Positions 25,145 to 39,800 of a stretch of DNA of 64,000 nucleotides are shown here, one piece after another. A model generated the notes under the pieces. It ran no database searches. It worked only from the letters and a program-made list of their open reading frames with translations, and was not told the DNA's origin. Numbering within the stretch: position 1 is the stretch's first letter; every line of letters starts with the position of its first letter. Source of the DNA: Rallus limicola (taxonomy: Eukaryota > Chordata > Aves > Gruiformes > Rallidae); contig JAKCOZ010000626.1 of the NCBI GenBank assembly GCA_022605955.1, forward strand, positions 44,234 through 108,233, read 5' to 3'. The translations under genes were made by a program, and so were the position numbers.

Positions 25145-26529
25145 TCCAGCAATAACTCCCAAAGTAAAGAAGCTAGGACTGAAAGGCATAGCTTGTCTGA
25201 AACCTCCTAACAGGACACACAAGCAGACCCTGTCACTTTGGCTCTCAGCCTTTTCCTTTGCCTGGAAAGAGGGAACATGCCTGGAAGCTCCTACGGTGCT
25301 TTTCTCGGCCCTAGCAGACTGCAGTTCAAAACATGTTAAACGTCCAGCAATAACTCCCAAAGTAAAGAAGCTAGGACTGAAAGGCATAGCTTGTCTGAAA
25401 CCTCCTAACAGGACACAAAAGCAGACCCTGTCACTTTGGCTCTCAGCCTTTTCCTTTGCCTGGAAAGAGGGAACATGCCTGGAAGCTCCTACGGTGCTTT
25501 TCTCGGCCCTAGCAGACTGCAGTTCAAAACATGCTAAACGTCCAGCAATAACTCCCAAAGTAAAGAAGCTAGGACTGAAAGGCATAGCTTGTCTGAAACC
25601 TCCTAACAGGACACACAAGCAGACCCTGTCACTTTGGCTCTCAGCCTTTTCCTTTGCCTGGAAAGAGGGAACATGCCTGGAAGCTCCTACGGTGCTTTTC
25701 TCGGCCCTAGCAGACTGCAGTTCAAAACATGCTAAACGTCCAGCAATAACTCCCAAAGTAAAGAAGCTAGGCCTGAAAGGCATAGCTTGTCTGAAACCTC
25801 CTAACAGGACACACAAGCAGACCCTGTCACTTTGGCTCTCAGCCTTTTCCTTTGCCTGGAAAGAGGGAACATGCCTGGAACCTCCTACGGTGCTTTTCTC
25901 GGCCCTAGCAGACTGCAGTTCAAAACATGCTAAACGTCCAGCAATAACTCCCAAAGTAAAGAAGCTAGGACTGAAAGGCATAGCTTGTCTGAAACCTCCT
26001 AACAGGACACACAAGCAGACCCTGTCACTTTGGCTCTCAGCCTTTTCCTTTGCCTGGAAGAGGGAACATGCCTGGAAGCTCCTACGGTGCTTTTCTCGGC
26101 CCTAGCAGACTGCAGTTCAAAACATGCTAAACGTCCAGCAATAACTCCCAAAGTAAAGAAGCTAGGCATGAAAGGCATAGCTTGTCTGAAACCTCCTAAC
26201 AGGACACACAAGCAGACCCTGTCACTTTGGCTCTCAGCCTTTTCCTTTGCCTGGAAAGAGGGAACATGCCTGGAAGCTCCTACGGTGCTTTTCTCGGCCC
26301 TAGCAGACTGCAGTTCAAAACATGTTAAACGTCCAGCAATAACTCCCAAAGTAAAGAAGCTTGGACTGAAAGGCATAGCTTGTCTGAAACCTCCTAACAG
26401 GACACAAAAGCAGACCCTGTCACTTTGGCTCTCAGCCTTTTCCTTTGCCTGGAAAGAGGGAACATGCCTGGAAGCTCCTACGGTGCTTTTCTCGGCCCTA
26501 GCAGACTGCAGTTCAAAACATGCTAAACG
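25145..26529 (+). repeat. Five-monomer offset duplication
   Basis: Two rare changes in consecutive monomers occur together twice: ACATGTTAAA (25331 and 26320) and GACACAAAAGC one monomer on. The offset is 989 bp, which is 5 x 198 minus the one-base deletion at 26058-26059. The two-monomer blocks are 25145-25540 and 26134-26529. The second copy has gained its own change, AAGCTT for AAGCTA near 26360, which gives a relative order: duplication first, then that mutation. Confidence 0.85.
26055..26064 (+). other. Single-base deletion in an A run
   Basis: GGAAAGAGGG has become GGAAGAGGG. The deletion shifts the phase by one base. It lies between the two halves of the five-monomer duplication. Being a homopolymer contraction, it could be a consensus error. 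Confidence 0.8.
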
Positions 26530-27553
26530 TCCAGCAATAACTCCCAAAGTAAAGAAGCTAGGCATGAAAGGCATAGCTTGTCTGAAACCTCCTAACAGGA
26601 CACACAAGCAGACCCTGTCACTTTGGCTCTCAGCCTTTTCCTTTGCCTGGAAAGAGGGAACATGCCTGGAAGCTCCTACGGTGCTTTTCTCGGCCCTAGC
26701 AGACTGCAGTTCAAAACATGCTAAACGTCCAGCAATAACTCCCAAAGTAAAGAAGCTAGGCATGAAAGGCATAGCTTGTCTGAAACCTCCTAACAGGACA
26801 CACAAGCAGACCCTGTCACTTTGGCTCTCAGCCTTTTCCTTTGCCTGGAAAGAGGGAACATGCCTGGAAGCTCCTACGGTGCTTTTCTCGGCCCTAGCAG
26901 ACTGCAGTTCAAAACATGCTAAACGTCCAGCAATAACTCCCTAAGTAAAGAAGCTAGGCATGAAAGGCATAGCTTGTCTGAAACCTCCTAACAGGACACA
27001 CAAGCAGACCCTGTCACTTTGGCTCTCAGCCTTTTCCTTTGCCTGGAAAGAGGGAACATGCCTGGAACCTCCTACGGTGCTTTTCTCGGCCCTAGCAGAC
27101 TGCAGTTCAAAACATGCTAAACGTCCAGCAATAACTCCCAAAGTAAAGAAGCTAGGCATGAAAGGCATAGCTTGTCTGAAACCTCCTAACAGGACACACA
27201 AGCAGACCCTGTCACTTTGGCTCTCAGCCTTTTCCTTTGCCTGGAAAGAGGGAACATGCCTGGAAGCTCCTACGGTGCTTTTCTCGGCCCTAGCAGACTG
27301 CAGTTCAAAACATGCTAAACGTCCAGCAATAACTCCCAAAGTAAAGAAGCTAGGCATGAGAGGCATAGCTTGTCTGAAACCTCCTAACAGGACACACAAG
27401 CAGACCCTGTCACTTTGGCTCTCAGCCTTTTCCTTTGCCTGGAAAGAGGGAACATGCCTGGAAGCTCCTACGGTGCTTTTCTCGGCCCTAGCAGACTGCA
27501 GTTCAAAACATGCTAAACGTCCAGCAATAACTCCCAAAGTAAAGAAGCTAGGC

Positions 27554-30127
27554 ATGAAAGGCATAGCTTGTCTGAAACCTCTTAACAGGACACACAAACA
27601 GACCCTGTCACTTTGGCTCTCAGCCTTTTCCTTTGCCTGGAAAGAGGGAACATGCCTGGAAGCTCCTACGGTGCTTTTCTCGGCCCTAGCAGACTGCAGT
27701 TCAAAACATGCTAAACGTCCAGCAATAACTCCCAAAGTAAAGAAGCTAGGACTGAAAGGCATAGCTTGTCTGAAACCTCCTAACAGGACACACAAGCAGA
27801 CCCTGTCACTTTGGCTCTCAGCCTTTTCCTTTGCCTGGAATGAGGGAACATGCCTGGAAGCTCCTACGGTGCTTTTCTCGGCCCTAGCAGACTGCAGTTC
27901 AAAACATGCTAAACGTCCAGCAATAACTCCCAAAGTAAAGAAGCTAGGCATGAAAGGCATAGCTTGTCTGAAACCTCCTAACAGGACACACAAGCAGACC
28001 CTGTCACTTTGGCTCTCAGCCTTTTCCTTTGCCTGGAAAGAGGGAACATGCCTGGAACCTCCTACGGTGCTTTTCTCGGCCCTAGCAGACTGCAGTTCAA
28101 AACATGCTAAACGTCCAGCAATAACTCCCAAAGTAAAGAAGCTAGGCATGAAAGGCATAGCTTGTCTGAAACCTCTTAACAGGACACACAAGCAGACCCT
28201 GTCACTTTGGCTCTCAGCCTTTTCCTTTGCCTGGAAAGAGGGAACATGCCTGGAAGCTCCTACGGTGCTTTTCTCGGCCCTAGCAGACTGCAGTTCAAAA
28301 CATGCTAAACGTCCAGCAATAACTCCCAAAGTAAAGAAGCTAGGACTGAAAGGCATAGCTTGTCTGAAACCTCCTAACAGGACACACAAGCAGACCCTGT
28401 CACTTTGGCTCTCAGCCTTTTCCTTTGCCTGGAAAGAGGGAACATGCCTGGAAGCTCCTACGGTGCTTTTCTCGGCCCTAGCAGACTGCAGTTCAAAACA
28501 TGCTAAACGTCCAGCAATAACTCCCAAAGTAAAGAAGCTAGGACTGAAAGGCATAGCTTGTCTGAAACCTCCTAACAGGACACACAAGCAGACCCTGTCA
28601 CTTTGGCTCTCAGCCTTTTCCTTTGCCTGGAAAGAGGGAACATGCCTGGAAGCTCCTACGGTGCTTTTCTCGGCCCTAGCAGACTGCAGTTCAAAACATG
28701 CTAAACGTCCAGCAATAACTCCCAAAGTAAAGAAGCTAGGCATGAAAGGCATAGCTTGTCTGAAACCTCCTAACAGGACACACAAGCAGACCCTGTCACT
28801 TTGGCTCTCAGCCTTTTCCTTTGCCTGGAAAGAGGGAACATGCCTGGAAGCTCCTACGGTGCTTTTCTCGGCCCTAGCAGACTGCAGTTCAAAACATGCT
28901 AAACGTCCAGCAATAACTCCCAAAGTAAAGAAGCTAGGCATGAAAGGCATAGCTTGTCTGAAACCTCTTAACAGGACACACAAACAGACCCTGTCACTTT
29001 GGCTCTCAGCCTTTTCCTTTGCCTGGAAAGAGGGAACATGCCTGGAAGCTCCTACGGTGCTTTTCTCGGCCCTAGCAGACTGCAGTTCAAAACATGCTAA
29101 ACGTCCAGCAATAACTCCCAAAGTAAAGAAGCTAGGCATGAAAGGCATAGCTTGTCTGAAACCTCCTAACAGGACACACAAGCAGACCCTGTCACTTTGG
29201 CTCTCAGCCTTTTCCTTTGCCTGGAATGAGGGAACATGCCTGGAAGCTCCTACGGTGCTTTTCTCGGCCCTAGCAGACTGCAGTTCAAAACATGCTAAAC
29301 GTCCAGCAATAACTCCCAAAGTAAAGAAGCTAGGCATGAAAGGCATAGCTTGTCTGAAACCTCCTAACAGGACACACAAGCAGACCCTGTCACTTTGGCT
29401 CTCAGCCTTTTCCTTTGCCTGGAAAGAGGGAACATGCCTGGAACCTCCTACGGTGCTTTTCTCGGCCCTAGCAGACTGCAGTTCAAAACATGCTAAACGT
29501 CCAGCAATAACTCCCAAAGTAAAGAAGCTAGGCATGAAAGGCATAGCTTGTCTGAAACCTCTTAACAGGACACACAAGCAGACCCTGTCACTTTGGCTCT
29601 CAGCCTTTTCCTTTGCCTGGAAAGAGGGAACATGCCTGGAAGCTCCTACGGTGCTTTTCTCGGCCCTAGCAGACTGCAGTTCAAAACATGCTAAACGTCC
29701 AGCAATAACTCCCAAAGTAAAGAAGCTAGGACTGAAAGGCATAGCTTGTCTGAAACCTCCTAACAGGACACACAAGCAGACCCTGTCACTTTGGCTCTCA
29801 GCCTTTTCCTTTGCCTGGAAAGAGGGAACATGCCTGGAAGCTCCTACGGTGCTTTTCTCGGCCCTAGCAGACTGCAGTTCAAAACATGCTAAACGTCAAG
29901 CAATAACTCCCAAAGTAAAGAAGCTAGGACTGAAAGGCATAGCTTGTCTGAAACCTCCTAACAGGACACACAAGCAGACCCTGTCACTTTGGCTCTCAGC
30001 CTTTTCCTTTGCCTGGAAAGAGGGAACATGCCTGGAAGCTCCTACGGTGCTTTTCTCGGCCCTAGCAGACTGCAGTTCAAAACATGCTAAACGTCCAGCA
30101 ATAACTCCCAAAGTAAAGAAGCTAGGA
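27554..30127 (+). repeat. Seven-monomer offset duplication
   Basis: GGAATGAGG (for GGAAAGAGG) occurs with T at 27841 and 29227, exactly 1,386 bp (7 x 198) apart. The order of variants in the six monomers from 27,554 matches that of the six from 28,940 at nearly every diagnostic site; the monomer carrying the marker differs at 34-35. A private GTCAAGCA (for GTCCAGCA) at 29,897-29,904 is present only in the downstream copy. Confidence 0.8.
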
Positions 30128-31513
30128 CTGAAAGGCATAGCTTGTCTGAAACCTCCTAACAGGACACACAAGCAGACCCTGTCACTTTGGCTCTCAGCCT
30201 TTTCCTTTGCCTGGAAAGAGGGAACATGCCTGGAACCTCCTACGGTGCTTTTCTCGGCCCTAGCAGACTGCAGTTCAAAACATGCTAAACGTCCAGCAAT
30301 AACTCCCAAAGTAAAGAAGCTAGGCATGAAAGGCATAGCTTGTCTGAAACCTCCTAACAGGACACACAAGCAGACCCTGTCACTTTGGCTCTCAGCCTTT
30401 TCCTTTGCCTGGAAAGAGGGAACATGCCTGGAACCTCCTACGGTGCTTTTCTCGGCCCTAGCAGACTGCAGTTCAAAACATGCTAAACGTCCAGCAATAA
30501 CTCCCAAAGTAAAGAAGCTAGGCATGAAAGGCATAGCTTGTCTGAAACCTCCTAACAGGACACACAAGCAGACCCTGTCACTTTGGCTCTCAGCCTTTTC
30601 CTTTGCCTGGAAAGAGGGAACATGCCTGGAACCTCCTACGGTGCTGTTCTCGGCCCTAGCAGACTGCAGTTCAAAACATGCTAAACGTCCAGCAATAACT
30701 CCCAAAGTAAAGAAGCTAGGCCTGAAAGGCATAGCTTGTCTGAAACCTCTTAACAGGACACACAAACAGACCCTGTCACTTTGGCTCTCAGCCTTTTCCT
30801 TTGCCTGGAAAGAGGGAACATGCCTGGAACCTCCTACGGTGCTTTTCTCGGCCCTAGCAGACTGCAGTTCAAAACATGCTAAACGTCCAGCAATAACTCC
30901 CAAAGTAAAGAAGCTAGGACTGAAAGGCATAGCTTGTCTGAAACCTCCTAACAGGACACACAAGCAGACCCTGTCACTTTGGCTCTCAGCCTTTTCCTTT
31001 GCCTGGAAAGAGGGAACATGCCTGGAACCTCCTACGGTGCTTTTCTCGGCCCTAGCAGACTGCAGTTCAAAACATGCTAAACGTCCAGCAATAACTCCCA
31101 AAGTAAAGAAGCTAGGCATGAAAGGCATAGCTTGTCTGAAACCTCCTAACAGGACACACAAGCAGACCCTGTCACTTTGGCTCTCAGCCTTTTCCTTTGC
31201 CTGGAAAGAGGGAACAAGCCTGGAACCTCCTACGGTGCTTTTCTCGGCCCTAGCAGACTGCAGTTCAAAACATGCTAAACGTCCAGCAATAACTCCCAAA
31301 GTAAAGAAGCTAGGCATGAAAGGCATAGCTTGTCTGAAACCTCCTAACAGGACACACAAGCAGACCCTGTCACTTTGGCTCTCAGCCTTTTCCTTTGCCT
31401 GGAAAGAGGGAACATGCCTGGAAGCTCCTACGGTGCTTTTCTCGGCCCTAGCAGACTGCAGTTCAAAACATGCTAAACGTCCAGCAATAACTCCCAAAGT
31501 AAAGAAGCTAGGA

Positions 31514-34500
31514 CTGAAAGGCATAGCTTGTCTGAAACCTCTTAACAGGACACACAAACAGACCCTGTCACTTTGGCTCTCAGCCTTTTCCTTTGCCTGG
31601 AAAGAGGGAACATGCCTGGAAGCTCCTACGGTGCTTTTCTCGGCCCTAGCAGACTGCAGTTCAAAACATGCTAAACGTCCAGCAATAACTCCCAAAGTAA
31701 AGAAGCTAGGACTGAAAGGCATAGCTTGTCTGAAACCTCTTAACAGGACACACAAACAGACCCTGTCACTTTGGCTCTCAGCCTTTTCCTTTGCCTGGAA
31801 AGAGGGAACATGCCTGGAACCTCCTACGGTGCTTTTCTCGGCCCTAGCAGACTGCAGTTCAAAACATGCTAAACGTCCAGCAATAACTCCCAAAGTAAAG
31901 AAGCTAGGACTAAAAGGCATAGCTTGTCTGAAACCTCCTAACAGGACACACAAGCAGACCCTGTCACTTTGGCTCTCAGCCTTTTCCTTTGCCTGGAAAG
32001 AGGGAACATGCCTGGAAGCTCCTACGGTGCTTTTCTCGGCCCTAGCAGACTGCAGTTCAAAACATGCTAAACGTCCAGCAATAACTCCCAAAGTAAAGAA
32101 GCTAGGCATGAAAGGCATAGCTTGTCTGAAACCTCCTAACAGGACACACAAGCAGACCCTGTCACTTTGGCTCTCAGCCTTTTCCTTTGCCTGGAAAGAG
32201 GGAACATGCCTGGAACCTCCTACGGTGCTTTTCTCGGCCCTAGCAGACTGCAGTTCAAAACATGCTAAACGTCCAGCAATAACTCCCAAAGTAAAGAAGC
32301 TAGGACTGAAAGGCATAGCTTGTCTGAAACCTCTTAACAGGACACACAAACAGACACTGTCACTTTGGCTCTCAGCCTTTTCCTTTGCCTGGAAAGAGGG
32401 AACATGCCTGGAACCTCCTACGGTGCTTTTCTCGGCCCTAGCAGACTGCAGTTCAAAACATGCTAAACGTCCAGCAATAACTCCCAAAGTAAAGAAGCTA
32501 GGACTGAAAGGCATAGCTTGTCTGAAACCTCCTAACAGGACACACAAGCAGACCCTGTCACTTTGGCTCTCAGCCTTTTCCTTTGCCTGGAAAGAGGGAA
32601 CATGCCTGGAACCTCCTACGGTGCTTTTCTCGGCCCTAGCAGACTGCAGTTCAAAACATGCTAAACGTCCAGCAATAACTCCCAAAGTAAAGAAGCTAGG
32701 CATGAAAGGCATAGCTTGTCTGAAACCTCCTAACAGGACACACAAGCAGACCCTGTCACTTTGGCTCTCAGCCTTTTCCTTTGCCTGGAAAGAGGGAACA
32801 TGCCTGGAACCTCCTACGGTGCTTTTCTCGGCCCTAGCAGATTGCAGTTCAAAACATGCTAAACGTCCAGCAATAACTCCCAAAGTAAAGAAGCTAGGCA
32901 TGAAAGGCATAGCTTGTCTGAAACCTCCTAACAGGACACACAAGCAGACCCTGTCACTTTGGCTCTCAGCCTTTTCCTTTGCCTGGAAAGAGGGAACATG
33001 CCTGGAAGCTCCTACGGTGCTTTTCTCGGCCCTAGCAGACTGCAGTTCAAAACATGCTAAACGTCCAGCAATAACTCCCAAAGTAAAGAAGCTAGGACTG
33101 AAAGGCATAGCTTGTCTGAAACCTCTTAACAGGACACACAAACAGACCCTGTCACTTTGGCTCTCAGCCTTTTCCTTTGCCTGGAAAGAGGGAACATGCC
33201 TGGAACCTCCTACGGTGCTTTTCTCGGCCCTAGCAGACTGCAGTTCAAAACATGCTAAACGTCCAGCAATAACTCCCAAAGTAAAGAAGCTAGGACTGAA
33301 AGGCATAGCTTGTCTGAAACCTCCTAACAGGACACACAAGCAGACCCTGTCACTTTGGCTCTCAGCCTTTTCCTTTGCCTGGAAAGAGGGAACATGCCTG
33401 GAAGCTCCTACGGTGCTTTTCTCGGCCCTAGCAGACTGCAGTTCAAAACATGCTAAACGTCCAGCAATAACTCCCAAAGTAAAGAAGCTAGGCATGAAAG
33501 GCATAGCTTGTCTGAAACCTCCTAACAGGACACACAAGCAGACCCTGTCACTTTGGCTCTCAGCCTTTTCCTTTGCCTGGAAAGAGGGAACATGCCTGGA
33601 ACCTCCTACGGTGCTTTTCTCGGCCCTAGCAGACTGCAGTTCAAAACATGCTAAACGTCCAGCAATAACTCCCAAAGTAAAGAAGCTAGGACTGAAAGGC
33701 ATAGCTTGTCTGAAACCTCTTAACAGGACACACAAACAGACCCTGTCACTTTGGCTCTCAGCCTTTTCCTTTGCCTGGAAAGAGGGAACATGCCTGGAAC
33801 CTCCTACGGTGCTTTTCTCGGCCCTAGCAGACTGCAGTTCAAAACATGCTAAACGTCCAGCAATAACTCCCAAAGTAAAGAAGCTAGGACTGAAAGGCAT
33901 AGCTTGTCTGAAACCTCCTAACAGGACACACAAGCAGACCCTGTCACTTTGGCTCTCAGCCTTTTCCTTTGCCTGGAAAGAGGGAACATGCCTGGAACCT
34001 CCTACGGTGCTTTTCTCGGCCCTAGCAGACTGCAGTTCAAAACATGCTAAACGTCCAGCAATAACTCCCAAAGTAAAGAAGCTAGGCATGAAAGGCATAG
34101 CTTGTCTGAAACCTCCTAACAGGACACACAAGCAGACCCTGTCACTTTGGCTCTCAGCCTTTTCCTTTGCCTGGAAAGAGGGAACATGCCTGGAACCTCC
34201 TACGGTGCTTTTCTCGGCCCTAGCAGACTGCAGTTCAAAACATGCTAAACGTCCAGCAATAACTCCCAAAGTAAAGAAGCTAGGACTGAAAGGCATAGCT
34301 TGTCTGAAACCTCTTAACAGGACACACAAACAGACCCTGTCACTTTGGCTCTCAGCCTTTTCCTTTGCCTGGAAAGAGGGAACATGCCTGGAAGCTCCTA
34401 CGGTGCTTTTCTCGGCCCTAGCAGACTGCAGTTCAAAACATGCTAAACGTCCAGCAATAACTCCCAAAGTAAAGAAGCTAGGACTGAAAGGCATAGCTTG

Positions 34501-36859
34501 TCTGAAACCTCTTAACAGGACACACAAACAGACCCTGTCACTTTGGCTCTCAGCCTTTTCCTTTGCCTGGAAAGAGGGAACATGCCTGGAAGCTCCTACG
34601 GTGCTTTTCTCGGTCCTAGCAGACTGCAGTTCAAAACATGCTAAACGTCCAGCAATAACTCCCAAAGTAAAGAAGCTAGGACTGAAAGGCATAGCTTGTC
34701 TGAAACCTCTTAACAGGACACACAAACAGACCCTGTCACTTTGGCTCTCAGCCTTTTCCTTTGCCTGGAAAGAGGGAACATGCCTGGAACCTCCTACGGT
34801 GCTTTTCTCGGCCCTAGCAGACTGCAGTTCAAAACATGCTAAACGTCCAGCAATAACTCCCAAAGTAAAGAAGCTAGGACTAAAAGGCATAGCTTGTCTG
34901 AAACCTCCTAACAGGACACACAAGCAGACCCTGTCACTTTGGCTCTCAGCCTTTTCCTTTGCCTGGAAAGAGGGAACATGCCTGGAAGCTCCTACGGTGC
35001 TTTTCTCGGCCCTAGCAGACTGCAGTTCAAAACATGCTAAACGTCCAGCAATAAGTCCCAAAGTAAAGAAGGTAGGACTGAAAGGCATAGCTTGTCTGAA
35101 ACCTCCTAACAGGACACACAAGCAGACCCTGTCACTTTGGCTCTCAGCCTTTTCCTTTGCCTGGAAAGAGGGAACATGCCTGGAACCTCCTACGGTGCTT
35201 TTCTCGGCCCTAGCAGACTGCAGTTCAAAACATGCTAAACGTCCAGCAATAACTCCCAAAGTAAAGAAGCTAGGACTGAAAGGCATAGCTTGTCTGAAAC
35301 CTCTTAACAGGACACACAAACAGACACTGTCACTTTGGCTCTCAGCCTTTTCCTTTGCCTGGAAAGAGGGAACATGCCTGGAACCTCCTACGGTGCTTTT
35401 CTCGGCCCTAGCAGACTGCAGTTCAAAACATGCTAAACGTCCAGCAATAACTCCCAAAGTAAAGAAGCTAGGACTGAAAGGCATAGCTTGTCTGAAACCT
35501 CCTAACAGGACACACAAGCAGACCCTGTCACTTTGGCTCTCAGCCTTTTCCTTTGCCTGGAAAGAGGGAACATGCCTGGAACCTCCTACGGTGCTTTTCT
35601 CGGCCCTAGCAGACTGCAGTTCAAAACATGCTAAACGTCCAGCAATAACTCCCAAAGTAAAGAAGCTAGGCATGAAAGGCATAGCTTGTCTGAAACCTCC
35701 TAACAGGACACACAAGCAGACCCTGTCACTTTGGCTCTCAGCCTTTTCCTTTGCCTGGAAAGAGGGAACATGCCTGGAACCTCCTACGGTGCTTTTCTCG
35801 GCCCTAGCAGACTGCAGTTCAAAACATGCTAAACGTCCAGCAATAACTCCCAAAGTAAAGAAGCTAGGCATGAAAGGCATAGCTTGTCTGAAACCTCCTA
35901 ACAGGACACACAAGCAGACCCTGTCACTTTGGCTCTCAGCCTTTTCCTTTGCCTGGAAAGAGGGAACATGCCTGGAAGCTCCTACGGTGCTTTTCTCGGC
36001 CCTAGCAGACTGCAGTTCAAAACATGCTAAACGTCCAGCAATAACTCCCAAAGTAAAGAAGCTAGGACTGAAAGGCATAGCTTGTCTGAAACCTCTTAAC
36101 AGGACACACAAACAGACCCTGTCACTTTGGCTCTCAGCCTTTTCCTTTGCCTGGAAAGAGGGAACATGCCTGGAAGCTCCTACGGTGCTTTTCTCGGCCC
36201 TAGCAGACTGCAGTTCAAAACATGCTAAACGTCCAGCAATAACTCCCAAAGTAAAGAAGCTAGGACTGAAAGGCATAGCTTGTCTGAAACCTCCTACCAG
36301 GACACACAAGCAGACCCTGTCACTTTGGCTCTCAGCCTTTTCCTTTGCCTGGAAAGAGGGAACATGCCTGGAAGCTCCTACGGTGCTTTTCTCGGCCCTA
36401 GCAGACTGCAGTTCAAAACATGCTAAACGTCCAGCAATAACTCCCAAAGTAAAGAAGCTAGGCATGAAAGGCATAGCTTGTCTGAAACCTCCTAACAGGA
36501 CACACAAGCAGACCCTGTCACTTTGGCTCTCAGCCTTTTCCTTTGCCTGGAAAGAGGGAACATGCCTGGAACCTCCTACGGTGCTTTTCTCGGCCCTAGC
36601 AGACTGCAGTTCAAAACATGCTAAACGTCCAGCAATAACTCCCAAAGTAAAGAAGCTAGGACTGAAAGGCATAGCTTGTCTGAAACCTCTTAACAGGACA
36701 CACAAACAGACCCTGTCACTTTGGCTCTCAGCCTTTTCCTTTGCCTGGAAAGAGGGAACATGCCTGGAACCTCCTACGGTGCTTTTCTCGGCCCTAGCAG
36801 ACTGCAGTTCAAAACATGCTAAACGTCCAGCAATAACTCCCAAAGTAAAGAAGCTAGGC
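31514..36859 (+). repeat. Fifteen-monomer offset duplication (2,970 bp)
   Basis: GACACTGTC (for GACCCTGTC) starts at 32353 and 35323, and TAGGACTAAA starts at 31905 and 34875; both pairs are 2,970 bp (15 x 198) apart. Of the twelve monomers at 31,514-33,889, nine match their partners at 34,484-36,859 at the diagnostic sites. The third monomer after the block start is exchanged in one copy, with AATAAGTCCC and AAGGTAGG at 35,050-35,073. Inside the blocks, the recurring order T63/C143, AC/C143, CA/C143, CA/G143 is seen again at about 30.7 kb, eight monomers upstream, so the region is itself built from smaller repeats. Confidence 0.8.
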
Positions 36860-39800
36860 ATGAAAGGCATAGCTTGTCTGAAACCTCCTAACAGGACACA
36901 CAAGCAGACCCTGTCACTTTGGCTCTCAGCCTTTTCCTTTGCCTGGAAAGAGGGAACATGCCTGGAACCTCCTACGGTGCTTTTCTCGGCCCTAGCAGAC
37001 TGCAGTTCAAAACATGCTAAACGTCCAGCAATAACTCCCAAAGTAAAGAAGCTAGGCATGAAAGGCATAGCTTGTCTGAAACCTCCTAACAGGACACACA
37101 AGCAGACCCTGTCACTTTGGCTCTCAGCCTTTTCCTTTGCCTGGAAAGAGGGAACATGCCTGGAAGCTCCTACGGTGCTTTTCTCGGCCCTAGCAGACTG
37201 CAGTTCAAAACATGCTAAACGTCCAGCAATAACTCCCAAAGTAAAGAAGCTAGGACTGAAAGGCATAGCTTGTCTGAAACCTCTTAACAGGACACACAAA
37301 CAGACCCTGTCACTTTGGCTCTCAGCCTTTTCCTTTGCCTGGAAAGAGGGAACATGCCTGGAACCTCCTACGGTGCTTTTCTCGGCCCTAGCAGACTGCA
37401 GTTCAAAACATGCTAAACGTCCAGCAATAACTCCCAAAGTAAAGAAGCTAGGACTGAAAGGCATAGCTTGTCTGAAACCTCCTAACAGGACACACAAGCA
37501 GACCCTGTCACTTTGGCTCTCAGCCTTTTCCTTTGCCTGGAAAGAGGGAACATGCCTGGAAGCTCCTACGGTGCTTTTCTCGGCCCTAGCAGACTGCAGT
37601 TCAAAACATGCTAAACGTCCAGCAATAACTCCCAAAGTAAAGAAGCTAGGACTGAAAGGCATAGCTTGTCTGAAACCTCCTAACAGGACACACAAGCAGA
37701 CCCTGTCACTTTGGCTCTCAGCCTTTTCCTTTGCCTGGAAAGAGGGAACATGCCTGGAACCTCCTACGGTGCTTTTCTCGGCCCTAGCAGACTGCAGTTC
37801 AAAACATGCTAAACGTCCAGCAATAACTCCCAAAGTAAAGAAGCTAGGCATGAAAGGCATAGCTTGTCTGAAACCTCCTAACAGGACACACAAGCAGACC
37901 CTGTCACTTTGGCTCTCAGCCTTTTCCTTTGCCTGGAAAGAGGGAACATGCCTGGAAGCTCCTACGGTGCTTTTCTCGGCCCTAGCAGACTGCAGTTCAA
38001 AACATGCTAAACGTCCAGCAATAACTCCCAAAGTAAAGAAGCTAGGACTGAAAGGCATAGCTTGTCTGAAACCTCTTAACAGGACACACAAACAGACCCT
38101 GTCACTTTGGCTCTCAGCCTTTTCCTTTGCCTGGAAAGAGGGAACATGCCTGGAACCTCCTACGGTGCTTTTCTCGGCCCTAGCAGACTGCAGTTCAAAA
38201 CATGCTAAACGTCCAGCAATAACTCCCAAAGTAAAGAAGCTAGGCATGAAAGGCATAGCTTGTCTGAAACCTCCTAACAGGACACACAAGCAGACCCTGT
38301 CACTTTGGCTCTCAGCCTTTTCCTTTGCCTGGAAAGAGGGAACATGCCTGGAAGCTCCTACGGTGCTTTTCTCGGCCCTAGCAGACTGCAGTTCAAAACA
38401 TGCTAAACGTCCAGCAATAACTCCCAAAGTAAAGAAGCTAGGACTGAAAGGCATAGCTTGTCTGAAACCTCCTAACAGGACACACAAGCAGACCCTGTCA
38501 CTTTGGCTCTCAGCCTTTTCCTTTGCCTGGAAAGAGGGAACATGCCTGGAACCTCCTACGGTGCTTTTCTCGGCCCTAGCAGACTGCAGTTCAAAACATG
38601 CTAAACGTCCAGCAATAACTCCCAAAGTAAAGAAGCTAGGCATGAAAGGCATAGCTTGTCTGAAACCTCCTAACAGGACACACAAGCAGACCCTGTCACT
38701 TTGGCTCTCAGCCTTTTCCTTTGCCTGGAAAGAGGGAACATGCCTGGAACCTCCTACGGTGCTTTTCTCGGCCCTAGCAGACTGCACTTCAAAACATGCT
38801 AAACGTCCAGCAATAACTCCCAAAGTAAAGAAGCTAGGCATGAAAGGCATAGCTTGTCTGAAACCTCCTAACAGGACACACAAGCAGACCCTGTCACTTT
38901 GGCTCTCAGCCTTTTCCTTTGCCTGGAAAGAGGGAACATGCCTGGAAGCTCCTACGGTGCTTTTCTCGGCCCTAGCAGACTGCAGTTCAAAACATGCTAA
39001 ACGTCCAGCAATAACTCCCAAAGTAAAGAAGCTAGGACTGAAAGGCATAGCTTGTCTGAAACCTCCTAACAGGACACACAAGCAGACCCTGTCACTTTGG
39101 CTCTCAGCCTTTTCCTTTGCCTGGAAAGAGGGAACATGCCTGGAAGCTCCTACGGTGCTTTTCTCGGCCCTAGCAGACTGCAGTTCAAAACATGCTAAAC
39201 GTCCAGCAATAACTCCCAAAGTAAAGAAGCTAGGCATGAAAGGCATAGCTTGTCTGAAACCTCCTAACAGGACACACAAGCAGACCCTGTCACTTTGGCT
39301 CTCAGCCTTTTCCTTTGCCTGGAAAGAGGGAACATGCCTGGAAGCTCCTACGGTGCTTTTCTCGGCCCTAGCAGACTGCAGTTCAAAACATGCTAAACGT
39401 CCAGCAATAACTCCCAAAGTAAAGAAGCTAGGCATGAAAGGCATAGCTTGTCTGAAACCTCCTAACAGGACACACAAGCAGACCCTGTCACTTTGGCTCT
39501 CAGCCTTTTCCTTTGCCTGGAAAGAGGGAACATGCCTGGAACCTCCTACGGTGCTTTTCTCGGCCCTAGCAGACTGCAGTTCAAAACATGCTAAACGTCC
39601 AGCAATAACTCCCAAAGTAAAGAAGCTAGGCATGAAAGGCATAGCTTGTCTGAAACCTCTTAACAGGACACACAAACAGACCCTGTCACTTTGGCTCTCA
39701 GCCTTTTCCTTTGCCTGGAAAGAGGGAACATGCCTGGAAGCTCCTACGGTGCTTTTCTCGGCCCTAGCAGACTGCAGTTCAAAACATGCTAAACGTCCAG